A stretch of DNA of 25,986 nucleotides from CAZZKG01 sp964654825 (lineage in GTDB: Bacteria; Gemmatimonadota; CAZMKB01): positions 1 to 25,986 of the forward strand of contig CAZZKG010000054.1 of assembly GCA_964654825.1 (NCBI GenBank), given 5' to 3'. This document shows positions 1 through 7,313 of the stretch, piece after piece. The translations under genes were made by a program, and so were the position numbers. The notes below the pieces were generated by a model that did not search any database, was not told where the DNA came from, and saw only the letters and a program-made list of their open reading frames with translations. Position 1 is the first letter of the stretch, and each line of letters opens with the position of its first letter.

Positions 1-74
1 AGCCTCCTCCCGTACCCGAGCCTGTAAATGGCTTCGTGGTCGAGGAGATCGATGCAGTTCCTATGCTGAAGTAA
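1..74 (+). CDS. C-terminal tail of an unidentified protein (partial)
   Basis: A reading frame open from the window edge (codons start at base 3) runs to a TAA at 72-74. It encodes about 23 residues that begin with a proline-rich run (PPPVPEP) and end VPMLK. A strong terminator-like hairpin follows about 30 bases downstream, which supports this being a real gene end on the plus strand. Too little is present to name a family. The call rests on the open frame plus the terminator. Confidence 0.4.
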   Translation, partial: PPPVPEPVNGFVVEEIDAVPMLK

Positions 75-102
75 CAGGAAGCAGGTAAGCAGTACGTAAC
101 AT

Positions 103-189
103 GAAGAGCCGGGGAGAACTCCGATTCAGAAGTTCCATCTCACGTGAAGGGTGATGGAATTCATAAAATCTCTCCGGCTCTTCTTCTTT
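103..189 (+). terminator. Nested-hairpin intrinsic terminator
   Basis: A 15-bp arm at 103-117 (GAAGAGCCGGGGAGA) pairs with 169-183 with one G-T wobble and runs into a T-rich tract (TTCTTCTTT). A second hairpin, TTCCATC at 133-139 with GATGGAA at 153-159, sits in the loop. It lies between a plus-strand gene end and the 3' end of the minus-strand HAD gene, so it probably terminates the upstream gene. The long stem may also block read-through from the other side. Confidence 0.7.
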
Positions 190-272
190 ATTCGTTGAAA
201 ATCACGTCCGGTACATCGTCGGGGAAGGTTAGGGCAGTAAACCAGAAAGCATCGATGGGAGGAAATGAAGAG

Positions 273-1043
273 TTACCCATAGGCAGGAAGACCCTGTAGC
301 TCGATTAAAAGTTCACGTAGACTGGCAATTGTACGTTTCTCCACGCAGTTGTTGTTCCCATCTCGGTCTAGGAGGTAAGCAGACATCCCCGCCACTCTCG
401 CCCCTTCATAATCGAGAACGGGATCATCACCGATATGAATGCACTCTTCGATGTGGACAGTCATCTGATCTGATGCAAGCTGAAAAATACGTTTGTCCGG
501 TTTTTCGCGGCCAACCAGTGACGAGATGAAGATCTCCTGGAAGTATTTGTCCACATCCAGGCCATGAAGGATTGCTGGTAACCGTGAATCCCAGTTTGAA
601 ATCACCCCGAGCCGGTAACCGCGTGTCCCCAGTGAAGACAGGACCTCGTGTACCTCGGGAAACAGTTCCCAGCTTTCCGGCCGGGCGAAGATATCGTACA
701 GTTCCCCGAAAAATCCTTCGAAATCGTCTATCGGATCAAAATCCTCGAAAACCGATCTCACGAATTCTCTCCACCACATCTTCTCCACGAGCTGTCCTTG
801 ACCGGCGGATTCTCTGATAAAGTCTTCAGATTCTTTCGATTCCTGCCATCGCTTCTTGAATGAATGTTCTATGTCATCGATGGGCGGCGAAATTCCGTAC
901 CTGGATGCCGTGGTATGATAGATTTCTGCGACCGAAGGTTTTGCTCTGAGAATAGTGTTGCCGACATCGAAGAAAACGGCTCGTACTGCAGTATGATTAG
1001 TCTTATTATTCTTTTTTGTAGTGTTTCTGTATGAGTCTGTCAA
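273..1043 (-). CDS. HAD-superfamily hydrolase (REG-2/HDHD3-like)
   Basis: This 256-residue cytosolic phosphatase/dehalogenase-fold protein has all four HAD motifs. Motif I is FFDVGNT with nucleophile Asp26; the usual second Asp is Gly28, as is common in REG-2-like members. Motif II is the Ser149/Asn150 region (GVISNW). Motif III is Lys181 (REKPD). Motif IV is GDDPVLD (Asp206, Asp207, Asp211). A cap domain lies between motifs I and II (about residues 35-130). The ATG at 1043 is the only sensible start, because no ATG/GTG/TTG lies between it and motif I. It begins 38 bases inside the 3' end of the upstream AAA+ gene, so the two are translationally coupled in one operon. The substrate cannot be told from sequence; small phosphorylated metabolites are typical for the family. 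Confidence 0.88.
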   Translation of the reverse strand: MTDSYRNTTKKNNKTNHTAVRAVFFDVGNTILRAKPSVAEIYHTTASRYGISPPIDDIEHSFKKRWQESKESEDFIRESAGQGQLVEKMWWREFVRSVFEDFDPIDDFEGFFGELYDIFARPESWELFPEVHEVLSSLGTRGYRLGVISNWDSRLPAILHGLDVDKYFQEIFISSLVGREKPDKRIFQLASDQMTVHIEECIHIGDDPVLDYEGARVAGMSAYLLDRDGNNNCVEKRTIASLRELLIELQGLPAYG

Positions 1044-2520
1044 GATATTCCCTGGGATGGTCGAGTATGTCCTTTGTCACGGTGAACTCACGAGTATTCA
1101 CGAGCTTGAGACCAAGCCCGTAGTCTTTGAAGAGCCCCTCACAGAAGAAATCCGCTCTGATCCCTGCTTCCTGAGAACGCTTTTTGATCTCATCGAGCGC
1201 CTCGGGGGTGAATTCGATTGTGATCCCGAAATTATGAAAAAACTTCTCTCTGAAACCGCGTCGTGCATCCTCGAAGAGAACTGATTCAAGGTGAGGAACC
1301 GGGTCGCGTACCAACTCCCGGGTGACCTGGAATTTCCTGATGTTTGTGGAGGGGAGTTTTGTCTCGAATCTGAGAAGAGTTTTTTCGAGGACGCTGATCA
1401 AGCCGCGGGCACCGGTCTTCTCTTCGTACGCCATCTCGGCGAGAACATGCAGTGCCTCCTCCTCGAACTCGATGGAAATACCGTACGCCTCGAAATCGCG
1501 CTTCTTGGAATTGATAATCGTGCTGTTTGGATTGCGCAGTATTTCAAACAGGTCGTTCACGCTCAGGTTGTGGAGGACAGCAGTTACGGGTAATCTCCCC
1601 ACGAACTCCGACTCGAAACCATACTCGATGAGATCCTCCGCTTTACAGAGCTTGAGCATGTCCATCCGATCCAAGTCTTCTTCCTGCTCCGAGCCGCGAG
1701 AGGAGTGAAAACCGATATCGTGTCTCTTTAATCTCTTCAGAATGATTTTTTCGATACCATAAAATGCACCACTCACGATAAAGAGAATGTTCCTGGTGTT
1801 TATCTTGTTCCTGCCGGCTTTCCCTGTCCTCTGTACTTCGAACACCCGTTCCATCTGGGATGCGATGTCGAAGGGACTCTTGAGGTCGATTTCAGTCTCT
1901 TCGAGGAGTTTGAGCAGGTTACGCTGGACCCCGCCCCTCGAGACATCGGGACCCACGGTCTTCCCGGAGGATGCGATCTTATCGATCTCATCGATGTATA
2001 CGATACCGTACTGAGCAACATCTACATTACCGCCTGTCTGCCTCACGAGATCCCGCACCAGGTCGTCGACATCACCTCCGACATATCCCGTCTCGCTGAA
2101 CTTCGTCGCATCGGCTTTGACGAAAGGGACTCCCAGCTTCTTCGCAATCAATCGCACGATATATGTCTTCCCGACTCCGGTCGGTCCCATCATGATAATA
2201 TTGTTCTTCACGACACCGACAGGGCCGTCATACTTTTTGTCGAGCCTCACCCGGTTAAAATGTGTGCACACCTTCGTGGCGAGGGTCGCCTTCGCCTCAT
2301 CCTGTCTGATGACGTATTGATCCAGATGATCAAGGAGTTCCTCGGGTTTCATATCAAAGCGGATCTCATCGAGTCCGGTAGAACCGACCTCTTCACCGGG
2401 AGGGGGCTCACCTTCCACTTCGGTTTGGTGTGTCTTCTCGGGCCGCATCGCCCGGGAGATGAACTGGCTGATTTCTTTGGGGAGATCCGGGAATTCCGGC
2501 CCTTTGTTGTCTTTGTCCAT
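1006..2520 (-). CDS. ClpX-like AAA+ unfoldase with duplicated C-terminal small domain
   Basis: ATP-dependent unfoldase related to ClpX, 504 residues. The ATG at 2520 is preferred over one 12 bases upstream because GAGG lies six bases before it. Positions below are counted from that upstream ATG, so subtract 4. Walker A is GPTGVGKT (116-123), the pore loop GYVG (149-152), Walker B YIDEID (179-184), the arginine-finger segment EFVGRLP (309-315) and sensor 2 GARGL (374-378). An IGF tripeptide (273-275) matches the ClpP-docking loop of ClpX. The N-terminal zinc-binding domain of classical ClpX is absent; residues 1-50 are charged and proline-rich instead. After the normal small domain (about 350-420) a second copy follows (about 435-503), giving about 85 extra residues. 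No clpP lies nearby. It is operonic with the HAD gene and has a promoter at 2557-2584. It may be a paralog rather than the housekeeping ClpX. Confidence 0.85.
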   Translation of the reverse strand: MDKDNKGPEFPDLPKEISQFISRAMRPEKTHQTEVEGEPPPGEEVGSTGLDEIRFDMKPEELLDHLDQYVIRQDEAKATLATKVCTHFNRVRLDKKYDGPVGVVKNNIIMMGPTGVGKTYIVRLIAKKLGVPFVKADATKFSETGYVGGDVDDLVRDLVRQTGGNVDVAQYGIVYIDEIDKIASSGKTVGPDVSRGGVQRNLLKLLEETEIDLKSPFDIASQMERVFEVQRTGKAGRNKINTRNILFIVSGAFYGIEKIILKRLKRHDIGFHSSRGSEQEEDLDRMDMLKLCKAEDLIEYGFESEFVGRLPVTAVLHNLSVNDLFEILRNPNSTIINSKKRDFEAYGISIEFEEEALHVLAEMAYEEKTGARGLISVLEKTLLRFETKLPSTNIRKFQVTRELVRDPVPHLESVLFEDARRGFREKFFHNFGITIEFTPEALDEIKKRSQEAGIRADFFCEGLFKDYGLGLKLVNTREFTVTKDILDHPREYLDRLIQKHYKKE

Positions 2521-2556
2521 GGCAGTCCTCATCAGGTTATGTGTTGTACGTGTATA

Positions 2557-2584
2557 AATATAGGTAGACTCATCCCTGTGTCAA
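2557..2584 (-). promoter_or_regulatory. Sigma-70 type promoter for the AAA+/HAD operon
   Basis: On the minus strand TTGACA (2579-2584) is followed after 16 bases by TATATT (2557-2562), about 40 bases upstream of the AAA+ start. It is divergent from the rubredoxin promoter. Confidence 0.6.
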
Positions 2585-2608
2585 CGCCGGTTTTCGAGAT
2601 TATATATC

Positions 2609-2637
2609 TTGAATTGAGGAGCAAGACGGTGTATTAT
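2609..2637 (+). promoter_or_regulatory. Sigma-70 type promoter for rubredoxin/flavodiiron operon
   Basis: TTGAAT (2609-2614), 17-base spacer, TATTAT (2632-2637). The predicted start of transcription near 2644 leaves a leader of about 40 bases before the rubredoxin SD. Confidence 0.6.
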
Positions 2638-2685
2638 TGTGACGTTTCAGAGGACAATTGAAGATTTTCTTCATGGAGGCGCGAA

Positions 2686-2850
2686 ATGCAAAAGTACTTG
2701 TGCATCGTCTGTGATTATATCTACGACCCTCAGGTAGGTGATCCGGAAAACGATGTACCTCCAGGCACAGCTTTCGAAGACATTCCTGATGAATGGCTCT
2801 GTCCTGTCTGCGGAGCCGACAAATCCCAATTCGAGCAGGTTGAAGAGTAG
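2686..2850 (+). CDS. Rubredoxin
   Basis: A 54-residue one-electron carrier with a single Fe(SCys)4 site. The ligands are the two canonical pairs Cys6-Ile-Val-Cys9 and Cys39-Pro-Val-Cys42, with the family hallmarks YIYDP, G-D-P, P-P-G-T and the DEWLCPVCGA segment. Length is exactly typical. A strong SD (GGAGG at 2675-2679) lies six bases before the ATG. The TAG stop is one base before the ATG of the flavodiiron protein, so this is the cytosolic electron donor of its neighbour (rubredoxin:oxygen oxidoreductase system) and both are translated from one message. Confidence 0.95.
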   Translation: MQKYLCIVCDYIYDPQVGDPENDVPPGTAFEDIPDEWLCPVCGADKSQFEQVEE

Positions 2851-2851
2851 T

Positions 2852-4069
2852 ATGACACACAAGTACAGACCGATAGAAGTTACGAAGGACGTATTCTGTG
2901 TCGGTGCGCTCGATCCGGACCTTCAGACATTTGATCTGGTGATGCCTCTCGAGAAGGGCACTACCTACAACTCATATCTGATACTGGATGAGAAGAAGAC
3001 CCTTGTCGACATCGTGAAAGCCGGGTTCGGTGATCAACTTATGGGAAACCTTGCACAGATCATCGACCCTTCAGATCTCGATTACATCGTGATCAATCAC
3101 TTCGAACAGGACCACACCGGTTTTCTTATCCCACTCCTCGAAGTTGCGAAAAACGCTTGTCTCATCATATCGAAAAACGCCTCTTCGTTTCTCCTTGAAA
3201 CATTCAATCGTGATCTCCCAAACATGACCGTAGTCGATGGGACCGAAATTTCTCTCGGAGAGAGAACTCTCAGGTTCTACCGGACACCCTTTCTCCACTG
3301 GCCTGACACCATGGTCGAGTTCCTGATTCCTGATGGGATACTGTTCACCTGTGATGCGTTTGGTTTCCACTACTGTGAGCTCGATGAGGAAAAAACCGGG
3401 AAGGCAGACTGGAACCTCCGATACTACTACGACCTGATCATGCGCCCGTTCAGGGAACACGTGGCCGAAGCCGTGGGGAAGATAGAGGGTCTCGACATAA
3501 AGATCCTCTGCCCGTCACATGGACCCATCCGCCGGAACGATCCTGCCGGTATCATCTCGAGCTACCGGGAGTGGAGCAGGGGGGAATGCCGGTTCGACAA
3601 CCCGACCGTACTTCTCGTATATGCGAGTTTCTACAAAAACACTGCCCGTATTGCTGAGGAAATTGGGAGAGGTCTCGAAGGCGAAGGTGTCGATGTGCGT
3701 TTCGAGGACATCTCCAGGGGTCTCGAAGAGGGGGTGAAAGACCGGGCGGAGGATGCATGCGGGCTCATCCTCGGCACACCGACCATGGCTGGCAGCCCGA
3801 TATTTTACGTGTGGGATCTTTTCAAAGAACTTTCGGTTATCAGCCGGAAGGGGAAACCCGCCGCGACCTTCGGCTCGTATGGCTGGAACGCGATGGGAAT
3901 CAAGATTGCTGACGATGTGTTGAAGAACCTCAGGTTCAAGGTCGATCTCGAGCCACTCAAAATCCGGCTCACCCCCACCGAAGAGGACCTCGGAAAAGCC
4001 CTCCGGTTCGGCAAGGACTTTGCCGGATGCGTACAGAAATTTCTCCAACTCAAAAGACCTGGGCCCTGA
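2852..4069 (+). CDS. roo: A-type flavoprotein (flavodiiron protein), rubredoxin:oxygen/NO oxidoreductase
   Basis: This cytosolic enzyme takes electrons from rubredoxin and reduces O2 to water (or NO to N2O). It has 405 residues. The N-terminal metallo-beta-lactamase-like domain (about 1-250) carries every diiron ligand: His83-x-Glu85-x-Asp87-His88 (NHFEQDH), His149, Asp168 and His223. The flavodoxin domain (about 252-400) has the FMN loop YASFYKNTARIA and the TPTMAGSP and GSYGW loops. There is no fused rubredoxin or flavin reductase, which makes it class A. An open frame extends upstream into the rubredoxin gene, but the ATG at 2852 directly after the rubredoxin stop gives the standard N-terminus. 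Its last 20 bases overlap the end of the convergent Memo-AMMECR1 gene. Confidence 0.95.
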   Translation: MTHKYRPIEVTKDVFCVGALDPDLQTFDLVMPLEKGTTYNSYLILDEKKTLVDIVKAGFGDQLMGNLAQIIDPSDLDYIVINHFEQDHTGFLIPLLEVAKNACLIISKNASSFLLETFNRDLPNMTVVDGTEISLGERTLRFYRTPFLHWPDTMVEFLIPDGILFTCDAFGFHYCELDEEKTGKADWNLRYYYDLIMRPFREHVAEAVGKIEGLDIKILCPSHGPIRRNDPAGIISSYREWSRGECRFDNPTVLLVYASFYKNTARIAEEIGRGLEGEGVDVRFEDISRGLEEGVKDRAEDACGLILGTPTMAGSPIFYVWDLFKELSVISRKGKPAATFGSYGWNAMGIKIADDVLKNLRFKVDLEPLKIRLTPTEEDLGKALRFGKDFAGCVQKFLQLKRPGP

Positions 4070-5513
4070 AGATATAAATCTCTGTGTTGTTGTCTTTCCA
4101 GCAACCCTTCGGTAAGCCGGCTTTCCTGCAGGTAGCATCGAGAAATTGCACTCTGTCCCAGTTCTGCTCCACAGCCACCTGAGGCAGAAGCACACCGGAG
4201 CGGTACCCCGACTTCAAAAAAAGTCCGTGTGTGCCTACAACTACACTCTCCGGATTTTCGATTCTTTTGAGCGGAGTGAGGACTGAGATTTCCACCTCGA
4301 GCTGGTCGAACTCAGGTAAGGTAACGGGCTGAAACCGCGGATCCTCAAACGCTGCTGCGCGTGCCATTTCCCGGACGACATCGAACAGCTCGCCTGTCGG
4401 TTGGAGTTGCCCGATACATCCTCTCAGCCGGCCGTCCCTTTTGAGTGTGACGAAAATACCACGCTTCTCCTTTAGAACCGGGGAGGGGTTTTTCTCGAAA
4501 ACCGGTTCCCTTTTATTCAGTTTTGCCGAGATAGTCTCCTTCACTACCTCGAGGAGATAATTCTGTTCCTGAATATTAAGGAATTCGGTCTTCTGTTTCT
4601 TTTTATGAACTCCTTCAGGTTTTTCAGTTTTAAGAACTACTGCTGAAAGGTAACCGACGACATTGCTGAAATCACCTGTCACGTGCCCCGAATTAGAGTG
4701 CCGGAGGATCGAAACGCTGTCCGCTCCTAATTGTTTCGAAGCCATCAGCATCGCAGCGATCGGCCCTCCGCCGCACGCTTCAAAATCGCCACTCTGGAGA
4801 CCGTTCATCAACCCCGTTGGGTCCAGATTCTCGACGCGCTCTATCAGTTTTGCATCCAGCTTGTCTGCAATCTTGCCGCTGTGGTAATGGGAGAGGTCAG
4901 AGCTGGCGATGATCAGACCCTTCCTCCCATGGAGAGCGGAAGCAACCGCTCCGGCCACAATCTTTACACTTTCGAGGTTCTGAGTACCCATGATGATCGG
5001 TACGATCGCTACCTCGCCCAGAGCTTCGATGACAAAGGGGAGCTGAATTTCGAGGGAATGCTCCTTCGCAAAAGCAGCCTCGTCTTCCGTTATACTGCTG
5101 TGAAAATCGAGGATTTTCCTGGCAATTTTCTCTTCGATGTGTAGGTTACCGATCGGTGTTTCCCACACACCGCTCGTACTGACCGATGCGCCACGGAGGG
5201 GATACCGGTGACTCGGCCCGATCAGTATGACTACATCATAGTCTCTTCCGATAATCGATCGATAGGAATAACCTGCAACCTGTCCCGAGTAAACGTAACC
5301 TGCGTGAGGACAAACGAGACCGATAATCTCGCCAGGGAGAGGATCTATCGACGCGTTATCGAGGTAATCGCCGACCGCCTTCTCGAGGACTTCCCGGTCA
5401 CCGGGGTACCATGAACCGGCGAAAACCGGCTGCCGGGTCTTCTCTCCCGGGGTGAGGTTCATGGGGAGCAGGGTGAGTAACAGCATAACCACAGTCGGGA
5501 TCTGAATATTCAT
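4050..5513 (-). CDS. Exported Memo-AMMECR1 fusion protein
   Basis: A 487-residue fusion. Residues 1-23 look like a signal peptide or membrane anchor (hydrophobic run VVMLLLTLLP). Residues about 28-295 are a Memo domain (AmmeMemoRadiSam protein B, related to class III extradiol dioxygenases): WYPG, PHAGY with His70, PSHRY with His102, EHSLE, SSDLSHY, and ACGGG with Cys247. His70/His102/Cys247 fit the reported metal site of human MEMO1 (His49, His81, Cys244). Residues about 312-487 are an AMMECR1 domain (protein A) with LRGCIG at 363-368. A charged linker (299-310) joins them. The ATG at 5513 is chosen over one 39 bases upstream because AGGAGG precedes it by six bases. The radical-SAM partner of the AmmeMemoRadiSam group is not in the window. 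Function is unknown. The signal peptide is unusual because these domains are normally cytosolic. Confidence 0.9.
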   Translation of the reverse strand: MNIQIPTVVMLLLTLLPMNLTPGEKTRQPVFAGSWYPGDREVLEKAVGDYLDNASIDPLPGEIIGLVCPHAGYVYSGQVAGYSYRSIIGRDYDVVILIGPSHRYPLRGASVSTSGVWETPIGNLHIEEKIARKILDFHSSITEDEAAFAKEHSLEIQLPFVIEALGEVAIVPIIMGTQNLESVKIVAGAVASALHGRKGLIIASSDLSHYHSGKIADKLDAKLIERVENLDPTGLMNGLQSGDFEACGGGPIAAMLMASKQLGADSVSILRHSNSGHVTGDFSNVVGYLSAVVLKTEKPEGVHKKKQKTEFLNIQEQNYLLEVVKETISAKLNKREPVFEKNPSPVLKEKRGIFVTLKRDGRLRGCIGQLQPTGELFDVVREMARAAAFEDPRFQPVTLPEFDQLEVEISVLTPLKRIENPESVVVGTHGLFLKSGYRSGVLLPQVAVEQNWDRVQFLDATCRKAGLPKGCWKDNNTEIYIFRAQVF

Positions 5514-5543
5514 TGAAATCCTCCTGATAGTGAACCTATCAAT

Positions 5544-5572
5544 AATAAACAACAGCTCCGGCGGGATGTCAA
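5544..5572 (-). promoter_or_regulatory. Promoter for the Memo-AMMECR1 gene
   Basis: On the minus strand TTGACA (5567-5572) and TTTATT (5544-5549) are 17 bases apart; TATTAT two bases further on is an alternative -10. It is divergent from the bioY promoter in the same 149-bp space. Confidence 0.5.
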
Positions 5573-5600
5573 TCCTGACGGATTATGAAGACGACACATA

Positions 5601-5629
5601 TTGACGCACCGGGTTGAGGAGTGTATCTT
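5601..5629 (+). promoter_or_regulatory. Promoter for bioY
   Basis: TTGACG (5601-5606), 17-base spacer, TATCTT (5624-5629), followed by a leader of about 27 bases to the bioY ATG. No clear BirA operator is visible. Confidence 0.55.
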
Positions 5630-5662
5630 TATTGAAACGATCAACCTGTATCTGGAGGGTAG

Positions 5663-6232
5663 ATGAGAGGCCGAAATTGGAAGAGTGTTTCTGACAGTGT
5701 CCCCGGTCTAGGAGTGCTTGCGAGAAGGGAATTCTGGCTCGTCCCGCTCCTTGTTTTGCTCACTGCGCTCGGTGCTTACCTGCGGCTCCATCTGCCAGGG
5801 ACACCGGTACCGGTCACCATGCAGACATTTTTTGTACTGATCGCAGGAGGAATAGGAGGTACTCTCGCCGGACCGTTATCTCAGGCCTTATACCTGACAC
5901 TTGGCCTGTGCGGAATCCCCTTCTTTGCCGCTCTAGTTCCGGGTGGATTTCTTTCTTCATCGTTGACTCTCGGATATCTCATTGGTTTTGTATTTGCTTC
6001 CGGTTTTATGGGTATCGGGTATCGACGGCATTCCGGACTCTGGTCCTGGATCTTCAGAGGGGCTGTCGCAACCGGGATCATTTATCTCTGTGGAATATCC
6101 TGGATAATGATGTATTCGGCAGGAGACTTCACCTCTGCGTTGGTTATAGGTGTTATTCCGTTCCTCCCCTGGGATCTGGCCAAAGTGATTATCGCCGCCC
6201 TGGTGATCGTATATTTCAATGAACGCCGGTAG
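5663..6232 (+). CDS. bioY: Biotin transporter substrate-binding subunit BioY
   Basis: A 189-residue integral membrane protein, the S component of an energy-coupling-factor type biotin importer. It has about six hydrophobic helices starting near residue 28. BioY hallmarks are the PGTPVPVTMQTF segment after helix 1 and the G-G-x-G-G-x-L-x-G-P...Q-x-x-Y-L-x-L-G-x-x-G-I-P-x-F block. The SD GGAGGG (5654-5659) lies close before the ATG. No ATPase (BioM) or T component (BioN) gene is adjacent, so it either works alone, as some BioY proteins do, or uses a shared ECF module encoded elsewhere. Confidence 0.93.
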   Translation: MRGRNWKSVSDSVPGLGVLARREFWLVPLLVLLTALGAYLRLHLPGTPVPVTMQTFFVLIAGGIGGTLAGPLSQALYLTLGLCGIPFFAALVPGGFLSSSLTLGYLIGFVFASGFMGIGYRRHSGLWSWIFRGAVATGIIYLCGISWIMMYSAGDFTSALVIGVIPFLPWDLAKVIIAALVIVYFNERR

Positions 6233-6287
6233 GAGCAGGCAGGAGGGAACTGTTCGAATCATCCTACATCATGTTATCTCTCTTCAA

Positions 6288-6359
6288 GCCCTCGTCGTCT
6301 AATGGATAAGGCTCTGGTCTACGGAACCAGCTATGGGGGTTCGAATCCCTCCGAGGGCG
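6288..6359 (+). tRNA. tRNA-Arg (anticodon ACG)
   Basis: The acceptor arm GCCCTCG pairs with CGAGGGC. The D arm is GTCT/AGGC. The anticodon stem CTGGT/ACCAG has loop CTACGGA, giving anticodon ACG. The T loop is TTCGAAT. The discriminator is G; CCA is not encoded. A run of seven T's follows at once and could terminate a tRNA transcript. A34 in this tRNA is the site that TadA converts to inosine, and tadA is the next gene. Confidence 0.95.
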
Positions 6360-6380
6360 TTTTTTTATGGATTTTTTTCC

Positions 6381-6830
6381 ATGAATTATGACGCTGATTG
6401 GATGAATATAGCTCTCGATCAAGCCAGGAGAGCGGATGAATTGGACGAGGTCCCTGTCGGAGCATGTATCGTTCAGGGCGGCACCGTAATCGGGAGAGGT
6501 CACAATTGTACAGAGAAATTGCAGGATCCCACCGCTCACGCCGAAATCATAGCGATCGGTGCAGCCTGCCGGACCCTCGGCTCACGCTATCTGAATGATA
6601 CGGTTCTGTATGTAACACTCGAACCCTGCCTGATGTGCTGCGGGGCGATAATTCAGGCCCGGATCAGGCGGGTGGTATTCGGAGCGAGAGACCCGAAAGC
6701 AGGCGCAGTCATGTCGCTCTACCAGGTTCTATCCGATCCCCGGCTCAATCATCATGTGGATTTTCGTGATGGTACTTTCGCTGACGAAGCAGGGGGCCTT
6801 CTAACACAATTCTTCCGGCGAAAGCGGTAA
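6381..6830 (+). CDS. tadA: tRNA-specific adenosine deaminase TadA
   Basis: Zinc-dependent deaminase (149 residues) that converts A34 of tRNA-Arg(ACG) to inosine so that it can read CGU, CGC and CGA. The cytidine-deaminase fold motifs are complete: the zinc ligand and proton shuttle in TAHAE (His53, Glu55), and PCLMCC with zinc ligands Cys83 and Cys86. The TadA-type start (DADWMNIALDQA) and length are normal. The frame is open into the tRNA upstream, but the ATG at 6381 gives the family N-terminus. The SD is weak (only TGGA). The gene starts 21 bases after the tRNA, so it may be read from the same transcript and released by tRNA 3'-end processing. Confidence 0.95.
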   Translation: MNYDADWMNIALDQARRADELDEVPVGACIVQGGTVIGRGHNCTEKLQDPTAHAEIIAIGAACRTLGSRYLNDTVLYVTLEPCLMCCGAIIQARIRRVVFGARDPKAGAVMSLYQVLSDPRLNHHVDFRDGTFADEAGGLLTQFFRRKR

Positions 6831-6906
6831 GGACAATAAACGGTGGTCTCCTGCGGCGGCATCCTCAGGCGGCAACCTTTCCGAGATTTTCCACCTTCAA
6901 CTCTCC

Positions 6907-6943
6907 AGGAGATTCCTGCTCTCATGAGCAGGGAAGGACTCCT
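6907..6943. other. Hairpin in the tadA to tRNA-Ser space
   Basis: CCTGCTC (6915-6921) and GAGCAGG (6926-6932) form a perfect 7-bp stem with a TCAT loop. An outer AGGAG (6907-6911)/CTCCT (6939-6943) pairing extends it past internal mismatches. No T tract follows on either strand, so a standard terminator is not supported. The rest of 6831-6973 shows no gene. Confidence 0.4.
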
Positions 6944-6973
6944 CCACATCGGACTCAGCGTACAGTCCGTTTC

Positions 6974-7001
6974 TTGACTATCAGAGTAAATAATATATTA
7001 T
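6974..7001 (+). promoter_or_regulatory. Promoter for tRNA-Ser(CGA)
   Basis: TTGACT (6974-6979) lies 16 bases before TATTAT (6996-7001) in an AT-only stretch. The predicted start falls almost at the first base of the tRNA, so the exact -10 choice is uncertain. Confidence 0.5.
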
Positions 7002-7008
7002 TACTGGC

Positions 7009-7096
7009 GGAGAGGTGGCCGAGCGGCTTAAGGCGGCGGTCTCGAAAACCGCTCTCCGGTAACGGAGCGTGGGTTCGAATCCCACCCTCTCCGCCA
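7009..7096 (+). tRNA. tRNA-Ser (anticodon CGA)
   Basis: The acceptor arm GGAGAGG pairs with CCTCTCC. The anticodon stem GCGGT/ACCGC has loop CTCGAAA, giving CGA. A long class II variable arm (CTCCG-GTAA-CGGAG) is typical of serine tRNAs. The T loop is TTCGAAT. Discriminator G at 7093 and an encoded CCA at 7094-7096. Confidence 0.96.
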
Positions 7097-7207
7097 TTCA
7101 TCCAGACTTCGAAATCGAGTTTTTGTGATATCTTCTGGAGGTGTGTATTTGAGCCGGATCCTCTTACAGGAGTGACGATTTTGGACAAGCTGAACCGGCG
7201 ATTGGAC

Positions 7208-7236
7208 TTGCGGGTCAAGGATCCGCGAGGTATATT
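7208..7236 (+). promoter_or_regulatory. Putative promoter of the Rieske/cytochrome b operon
   Basis: TTGCGG (7208-7213), 17-base spacer, TATATT (7231-7236). It lies about 78 bases upstream of the Rieske ATG and downstream of tRNA-Ser(CGA). A sigma-54 -24/-12 element was not seen here. Confidence 0.45.
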
Positions 7237-7313
7237 ACTCCCTGTTTATAAAGTAACCTCGACCGCATTCCTGGTTACAGGGACTCCATCTAATCAGAGC
7301 GGAGAAGGATCAC

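Noticed and set aside
2738..2851. N-terminal extension of the flavodiiron protein
   Set aside because: It runs out of frame through the rubredoxin gene; the ATG at 2852 matches the family N-terminus.
6831..6973. Possible small SRP RNA after tadA, as in the Bacillus tadA-scr-dnaX order
   Set aside because: The conserved tetraloop-region core (GGTCAGG...GGAAGGAAGCAGC) is absent on both strands; only an unremarkable hairpin is present.
6955..7218. Minus-strand frame over tRNA-Ser with an apparent conserved peptide (GEGGIRTHAPLPESGF)
   Set aside because: This is the well-known spurious translation of a tRNA-Ser gene antisense strand. The same applies to frames over the tRNAs at 6288 and 15085.
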